Assembly (NCBI GenBank): GCA_037447655.1
Contig: JBBHKE010002547.1
Coordinates: forward strand, 44,563 to 56,066
Direction: 5' to 3'
Source: Zygnema cylindricum
Taxonomy: Eukaryota > Streptophyta > Zygnematophyceae > Zygnematales > Zygnemataceae
Length of the DNA stretch: 11,504 nucleotides
Position numbers and translations under genes: made by a program. Within the stretch, counting starts at the first letter, position 1. Every line of letters starts with the position of its first letter. Under the pieces are notes generated by a model. That model was not told the origin of the DNA, searched no databases, and saw only the letters and a program-made list of their open reading frames with translations. Positions 7,893-11,504 of the stretch are shown here, piece after piece.

Positions 7893-10555
7893 AAAAAAAA
7901 AAAAAACAAACAAACGAAAAAAACCACCGTTAAATTGCCATAAACAAACTGTAAGGTAAACCAAATAAAAAAAACTAAGTATAAAACATTCGCAAAATAT
8001 GCTCCAAAAACACAAAGGACAAATGTAATAATACCAAAAAAAAAAAAAAAAAGAGGATATAAATAAGCCTCTCTCTCACGTACTTTTCTGTCCGGAAATA
8101 CTTTTTGAATGGTCAAAATTGCCGCGGGATCCATTTCTGGATCCCCAAATTGGGGTACAATTACGGCTCCTGTAAACAAAAGAAAGAAAAGAAAAGGAAG
8201 AAAAAGAGGGGAAAAGGGAAGAAAAAAAGAAAGAAAAATAAAGGAAGGAAGAAAAAACATGTATGAAAATTGACATCATTATAAATATTGATATCGTCGG
8301 TAAAGAAAAGAAACACAAGAAATTATGTGGATATCAGAACCAAAACTGTTATCGAAAGCAACAAACACAAATAGAATTTGAAAATAAAAAAACAAGAAAA
8401 ATAAAATAAAACAAGATAGGACTCCAGCAACTAAGAAGAGAGGTCTTAAAAAAAAAATGAAATCATCAGCATTTCCCCTTGGGGTGAGAGGGAGACGGAG
8501 AGAGAGGGTGGGGCAAACAAAATGGACGGAGGGGGTATTATGAGAGGAAAAAGAGAGAGAAGGAAGAGGGGAGAGGGCGAGGGCGAGGACGAGGACGAGG
8601 AAGAGAGAGGGAGAGGGGGAGGGAGAGGGCTAGGGAGAGGGGGAGGGAGAGGGGGGAGGGAGAGGGCGAGGGAGAAGGAGAGGGATAGGAGAGGAAGAGG
8701 AGAGGGAGAGGGAGAGGACAAGGGCGAGGACAAGGGAGAAAGAGGGAGAGGGAGAGGGAGAGGGAGAGGGAGAGGGAGAGAGGGAGAGGGAGAGGGAGAG
8801 GAAGATGGCGAGGGCGAGGGCGAGGACGAGGATGAGGAAGAAAGAGGGAGAGGGGGAGGGAGAGGGCGAGGGAGAGGGCGAGGGAGAGGGCGAGGGAGAG
8901 GGAGAGGGAGAGGGCAAGGGAGAAGGAGAGGGAGAGGAGAGAGAGAGGGAGAGGGCGAGGGCGAGGGCGAGGGCGGGAGGGCGAGGGCGAGGGCGAGGGA
9001 GAGGGAGAGGGAGAGGGAGAGGGAGAGGGAGAGGGAGAGGGAGAGGGAGAGGGAGAGGGAGAGGGAGAGGGAGAGGGAGAGGGAGAGGGAGAGGGAGAGG
9101 GAGAGGGAGAGGGAGAGGGAGAGGGAGAGGGAGAGGGAGAGGGAGAGGGAGAGGGAGAGGGAGAGGGAGAGGGAGAGGGGAGAGGGAGAGGGAGAGGAGA
9201 GGGAGAGGAGAGGGAGAGGGAGAGGGAGAGGGAGAGGGAGAGGGGAGAGGGAGAGTGAGGGAGAAGGAGAGGGAGAGGGAGATGGAGAGAGAGGGTGGGG
9301 CAAACAAAATGGACGGAGGGGGTATTATGAGAGGAAAAAGAGAGAGAAGGAAGAGAGAGAGGGCGAGGGAGAGGGCGAGGAAGAGAGAGGGAAAGGAGAG
9401 GGAGAGGAGAGGGAGAGGGCGAGGGCGAGGGCGAGGGAGAGGGAGAGGGCGGGGACAAGGGAGAAAGAGGGAGAGGAAGAGGGCGAGGGCAAGGACAAGG
9501 GAGAGAGAGGGAGAGGGAGAGTGAGAGGGAGAGGGAGAGGGAGAGGGAGAGGGAAAGGGAGGGAGGGAAAGGGAAAGAAGAGGAAAGAAATGGTTTACTA
9601 ATTAGTCTCACCATTGGCGATATAAAAATTGACATAAGAGGCCGCGAGTCGCTTCCCGATAATTCGAAATCTTAATTCCTGTCCCTCCATTGGCTGCTAC
9701 CGCCACCCCTTCTTGGAAAGTTATTTGTGCCCCAAATGCTTTTATATATACCCCAATTCCTTCGGAACACAGAAAAAAAATAAATTCCGGCTTAGAAATT
9801 TTTTCATATCACAGGTAAGTCTAATATGGATAATTGATATATATGATATATATCTTCTGTAATTGACATCCTCGACTTCCACGTCTCTCTTATAACCTTC
9901 TCTCACTTATATTCCCCTGCTCTTTCTCTGTCCTGTCCCTCTGTCTTCTCAGTTCTCCATTCCATATCTTCCTTTCTCGCGGAACGATGCCGACGAAAAC
10001 GGAAAAGCGATTTATGCCGGATATTTTTGACTTTGAGGATTTTCCCGCCATCCTCGATGAGTGATCTTGAATCTTAATCCCGATGACGCTGGACATTTCT
10101 CGGAATCTTTAACCGACGATTCTTTTCCACTTTGTTTTAACCTTATTTTTGACTTTAACCGGATTACCCCACCAGGGCCTTAAATCTTTCTATTTGCAAA
10201 ACCTAGTCTCAAAAATTGAAAAAAAACAAAGACCCCATTATAAGTTTTACGCTTAAATTTTATAAAGTTCACATTTACTGAGACCCTTTGACCTTTGACT
10301 TTTGACTTTTGACCTTTGACCTTTTTACCTTCTCCTAAGAAAAAATGGTAGTAAAACACACAATAGGTCCTCAATTTCAGAACTTTTGGACTAAGTTAAA
10401 AAAAAATGCGAGGATATCATTACCTCAAGAGTGTCAATTTCCTTCTCTTCATAGAATTGAGGACGCGGAATAGTCAATTTCACAATTTCAAAATTTCGTC
10501 CTTTTGCGTCAGTACAGGCCGAAAGTACTTCGTACGCCTCTTTCGAAATTGCATA
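7424..10555 (-). CDS. aguA: Agmatine deiminase, C-terminal part (four exons, 5' end outside window)
   Basis: Joined minus-strand exons 10555-10424, 9678-9612, 8169-8084 and 7510-7424 encode 123 residues ending in TAA. The family (agmatine deiminase/iminohydrolase, PAD_porph-type guanidino-modifying fold) hydrolyses agmatine to N-carbamoylputrescine and ammonia in the arginine-decarboxylase route to putrescine. Visible family motifs in order are [46 protein letters not shown] and [17 protein letters not shown]. The Cys of the last motif (about residue 114 of this fragment) is the known nucleophile. Known family members are about 370-385 residues, so roughly 250 N-terminal residues, including the other catalytic residues, must lie beyond position 11504. 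The introns argue against bacterial contamination. The frame is intact, so this looks like a working gene and not a pseudogene. The identity is recognised from memory of the family, not from a search. Confidence 0.9.
7854..7906 (+). repeat. Poly-A tract (37 A, then TG, then 14 A) in the last intron
   Basis: The A run 7854-7890 and the A run 7893-7906 lie in the 573-bp intron 8083-7511, so the transcript carries poly-U. No retroposon body could be recognised to its left, so it is called a simple repeat. Confidence 0.9.
8084..8169 (-). CDS. aguA: Agmatine deiminase exon C
   Basis: Begins with GA, completing a Gly codon split after its first base by a 1442-bp intron (phase 1), then 28 codons: [13 protein letters not shown] to VFPDRK. 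The acceptor TTTACAG follows a strong C/T tract (complement of 8175-8262). The donor is AAA|GTACGT at 8083, phase 0. The joined protein reads [14 protein letters not shown], matching the family without a gap. Confidence 0.9.
8175..8262 (+). repeat. Purine tract serving as polypyrimidine tract of exon C acceptor
   Basis: AAAGAAAGAAAAGAAAAGG-type sequence. On the minus strand it is a C/T tract ending in TTTACAG directly before exon C. Confidence 0.75.
8490..8568 (+). repeat. 79-bp non-hexameric block, copy 1
   Basis: Contains GGTGGGGCAAACAAAATGG and GGTATTATGAGAGG, which are not hexamer-derived. It is repeated at 9278-9356 with a single difference (C at 8495, T at 9283). Confidence 0.93.
8995..9179 (+). 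repeat. Pure hexamer (GAGGGA)n tract, about 31 units
   Basis: 185 bp of uninterrupted GAGGGA with no variant base, in contrast to the degenerate flanks. This is the youngest, most homogenised part of the satellite and a likely length-polymorphic locus. The assembled length may not be exact. Confidence 0.95.
9278..9356 (+). repeat. 79-bp non-hexameric block, copy 2
   Basis: 78 of 79 bases match 8490-8568, exactly 788 bp away. Together they show a higher-order unit: block plus hexamer array, then block plus a shorter array. The segment CAAGGGAGAAAGAGGGAGAG also recurs in both units (8731 and 9456). Confidence 0.93.
9612..9678 (-). CDS. aguA: Agmatine deiminase exon B
   Basis: Encodes ELRFRIIG followed by the highly conserved [14 protein letters not shown], plus the first base of a split Gly codon. 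The donor is AATG|GTGAGA (intron from 9611), phase 1. It was found by looking for the segment missing between exons A and C. The right border is the least certain: CAG|GAA (9678) keeps phase 0 with exon A, but in-frame acceptors at 9693 and 9696 would add 5-6 residues. An in-frame TAG just upstream of those limits the exon. The acceptor has only a weak pyrimidine tract. Confidence 0.85.
10285..10322 (+). promoter_or_regulatory. Five TTGACY cores at exact 7-bp spacing
   Basis: TTGAC followed by C or T starts at 10288, 10295, 10302, 10309 and 10316. In plants TTGACY is the WRKY W-box core. Read on the minus strand, 10322-10310 is AGGTCAAAGGTCA, a perfect DR1 nuclear-receptor half-site pair. Which reading applies depends on the organism, and it may be only a short heptamer repeat. 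It lies in the intron between exons A and B. Confidence 0.45.
10424..10555 (-). CDS. aguA: Agmatine deiminase exon A (first visible exon)
   Basis: 44 codons, from Tyr-Ala-Ile-Ser-Lys to Asp-Thr-Leu-Glu, including [18 protein letters not shown]. The donor is GAG|GTAATG (intron from 10423), phase 0. The acceptor follows a long polypyrimidine tract (T-runs, complement of 10569-10592) and ends CTCAG|TATGC. A second AG seven bases upstream (exon start 10562) is also possible. No convincing upstream exon is seen before the window ends, so the preceding intron is longer than about 900 bp. Confidence 0.85.
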
Positions 10556-10568
10556 CTGAGTCCTCGAG

Positions 10569-10592
10569 AAAAAAAAAAAGAAAAAAAAAAAG
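10569..10592 (+). repeat. Two (A11-G)-type runs, polypyrimidine tract of exon A acceptor
   Basis: Two runs of about 11 A, each followed by G. On the minus strand they give T-runs about 10 bases before the acceptor of exon A. Confidence 0.8.
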
Positions 10593-10675
10593 AAACAGTC
10601 GTTACACATCCATTTAAAAAAAAGACAATTAATGTTTTCAATTCACAATACAATTATCCGATGTATGGTTTCGAT

Positions 10676-10787
10676 CTCTGACCCTCCCTCGCCCTCTCTC
10701 CTGCTCTCTCTCCCCCTCTCTGAGTCTGACTCTGCCTTTGTCTCTCCCTCTGCCCTGCCTCTCTTCCGGCACCTGCGCCTCTCTCAA
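10676..10787 (+). repeat. Pyrimidine-rich tract bordering the decamer array
   Basis: Dominated by CTCTCTC, CCCTC and CTCTGCC, and switching abruptly at about 10787 to the purine-rich decamer array. No exon was recognised in it on either strand. Confidence 0.8.
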
Positions 10788-10790
10788 TGG

Positions 10791-11504
10791 AGGCAAAAAG
10801 TGGCAAAAGGAGGCAAACGGAGCCAAACGGAATCAAACCGAGGCAAACGTAGTCAAGCGGAAGCAAACGGAGCCAAACGGAAGCAAATGGAGGCAAAAGG
10901 AGTCAAACGAAGGCAAGCGGAGGCCAACGGAGTCAAACAAAAGCAAACAGAATAAAATGGAAGCAAACGGAGGCGAACAGAAGCAAACGGAGGCAAAAGG
11001 AATCAAACGGAGTCAAACGGAGTCAAACTGAAGCAAACGGAATACATCGGAAGCAAACGGGGTCAAACGGAAGCAAACGGAGTCAAACTGAGTCAAACCG
11101 AGTCAAACAGAGTCAAACGAAGACAAACAGAGGCAAAAAGAGGCGAACGGAGGCAAACGGAGGCAAACGGAGTCAAACAGAAACAAACAGAGGCAAACAG
11201 AGGCAAAAAAAGGCGAACGGAGGCAAACGTAGGTGAACTCAGTCAAACAAAGTCAAACGAAGGCAAATGGAGTCAAACGGAGGCAAATGGAGGCATACGG
11301 AGGCAAACGGAATCAAACGGAGGCAAACGGAGTCAAACGAAGGCAAACGGAGGCAAACGGAATCAAGCAGAGTCAGACAATGTCATTCAGAGGCAAACGG
11401 AGGCAAATGGAGGCAAAGGGAGGCGAACAGAGTCAAACGGAATCAAACGGAATCAAGCAGAGTCAACGGAGTCATTCGGAGTCAAACGGAGGCGACCAGA
11501 GTCA
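10791..11504 (+). repeat. Decamer tandem array, consensus AGGCAAACGG / AGTCAAACGG
   Basis: From 10791 to 11460, 67 consecutive units of 10 bp stay in register with no insertion or deletion despite many substitutions. One base is lost near 11465 and the array runs off the window end. Column 3 is split between G (37 units) and T (26), with 2 C and 2 A. Column 4 (C) and the AAA of columns 5-7 are the most constant. Open frames through it are short and broken by TGA, TAG and TAA, and a 10-bp period shifts frame every unit, so it is not coding. It lies upstream of the first visible agmatine deiminase exon. Confidence 0.97.

Larger units (their letters stand above)
8480..9596 (+). repeat. Homopurine GA-rich satellite inside an agmatine deiminase intron
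   Basis: About 1.1 kb made almost only of A and G on the plus strand, built from GAGGGA, GAGGGC and variant hexamers. It lies wholly in the 1442-bp intron 9611-8170, so the pre-mRNA would carry a very long C/U tract. GGGAGAGGGAGAGGG is a regular G3N3 pattern, compatible with G-quadruplex on the template strand, and the mirror-symmetric homopurine is compatible with triplex DNA. Six long open frames on both strands are artefacts: they translate to RGRGEGE or LPLPSPSP strings. Confidence 0.95.

Noticed and set aside
7854-7906. Poly-A tail of a retroposon
   Set aside because: No LINE or SINE body, target duplication or polymerase III boxes could be recognised next to it, and poly-T is expected ahead of an acceptor on the gene strand.
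7805-8260. 151-codon minus frame taken as one gene
   Set aside because: Only its middle (exon C) is coding. The rest is polypyrimidine tract and intron with poly-T, as the splice sites and family match show.
8446-9635. Open frames of 225-365 codons on both strands in the GA satellite
   Set aside because: A purine-only strand cannot form stop codons and neither can its complement. The products are RGRGEGE, LPLPLP or SPSPSP strings with no domain, and the interval lies in an intron.
10632-11031. Coding repeat protein in the decamer array (KRKQTEANG-like)
   Set aside because: Frames shift with each 10-bp unit and end at TGA, TAG or TAA within about 100 codons. No conserved start or domain is seen.
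10791-11504. CRISPR-like array
   Set aside because: There are no unique spacers between repeats. The 10-bp units are directly adjacent and the DNA is eukaryotic.

Overview
The window is nuclear DNA from a eukaryote. It is AT-rich, very poor in long coding frames and full of simple repeats, purine tracts and small inverted-repeat transposons, and its one recognisable gene is cut by GT-AG introns with long polypyrimidine acceptor tracts. The taxon cannot be fixed from the sequence. A plant-like agmatine deiminase, CCCTAAA-type motifs and clusters of TTGACY cores fit a plant, alga or protist, but this is inference only.

Layout. 1-600 is degenerate GA-rich DNA. 600-1020 is a stretch with recurrent CTGCCC/GGGCAG motifs, including a three-unit 14-bp tandem repeat. 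1020-3600 is AT-rich with no gene seen; it holds short hairpins, telomere-like heptamers and a cluster of CGTAC motifs. 3600-3840 is purine-rich, 3836-3935 is AATAAA-rich, and 4086-4325 alternates pyrimidine, purine and pyrimidine blocks. 4427-5843 holds three small MITE-like elements with TA flanks and CACCG tips. 6094-6150 is TA-rich, and a 905-bp foldback element with about 330-bp arms (6151-7055) has inserted at its right edge.

The only gene is on the minus strand: the C-terminal 123 residues of an agmatine deiminase, in four exons at 10555-10424, 9678-9612, 8169-8084 and 7510-7424, ending in TAA. The reading frame joins across all three introns, and the last exon carries the nucleophilic-cysteine motif. 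The 5' exons lie beyond the right edge of the window. The introns are loaded with repeats. One holds a 1.1-kb homopurine satellite (8480-9596) with a 185-bp pure GAGGGA core and a 79-bp block duplicated 788 bp apart. Another holds five TTGACY cores spaced exactly 7 bp. The sequence upstream of the first visible exon holds a decamer array (10791-11504+) that keeps a 10-bp register for 67 units without an indel.

Nearly all the long open frames in the window, both strands of the satellite included, are artefacts: a purine-only strand has no T, and its complement has no A, so neither can form stop codons.
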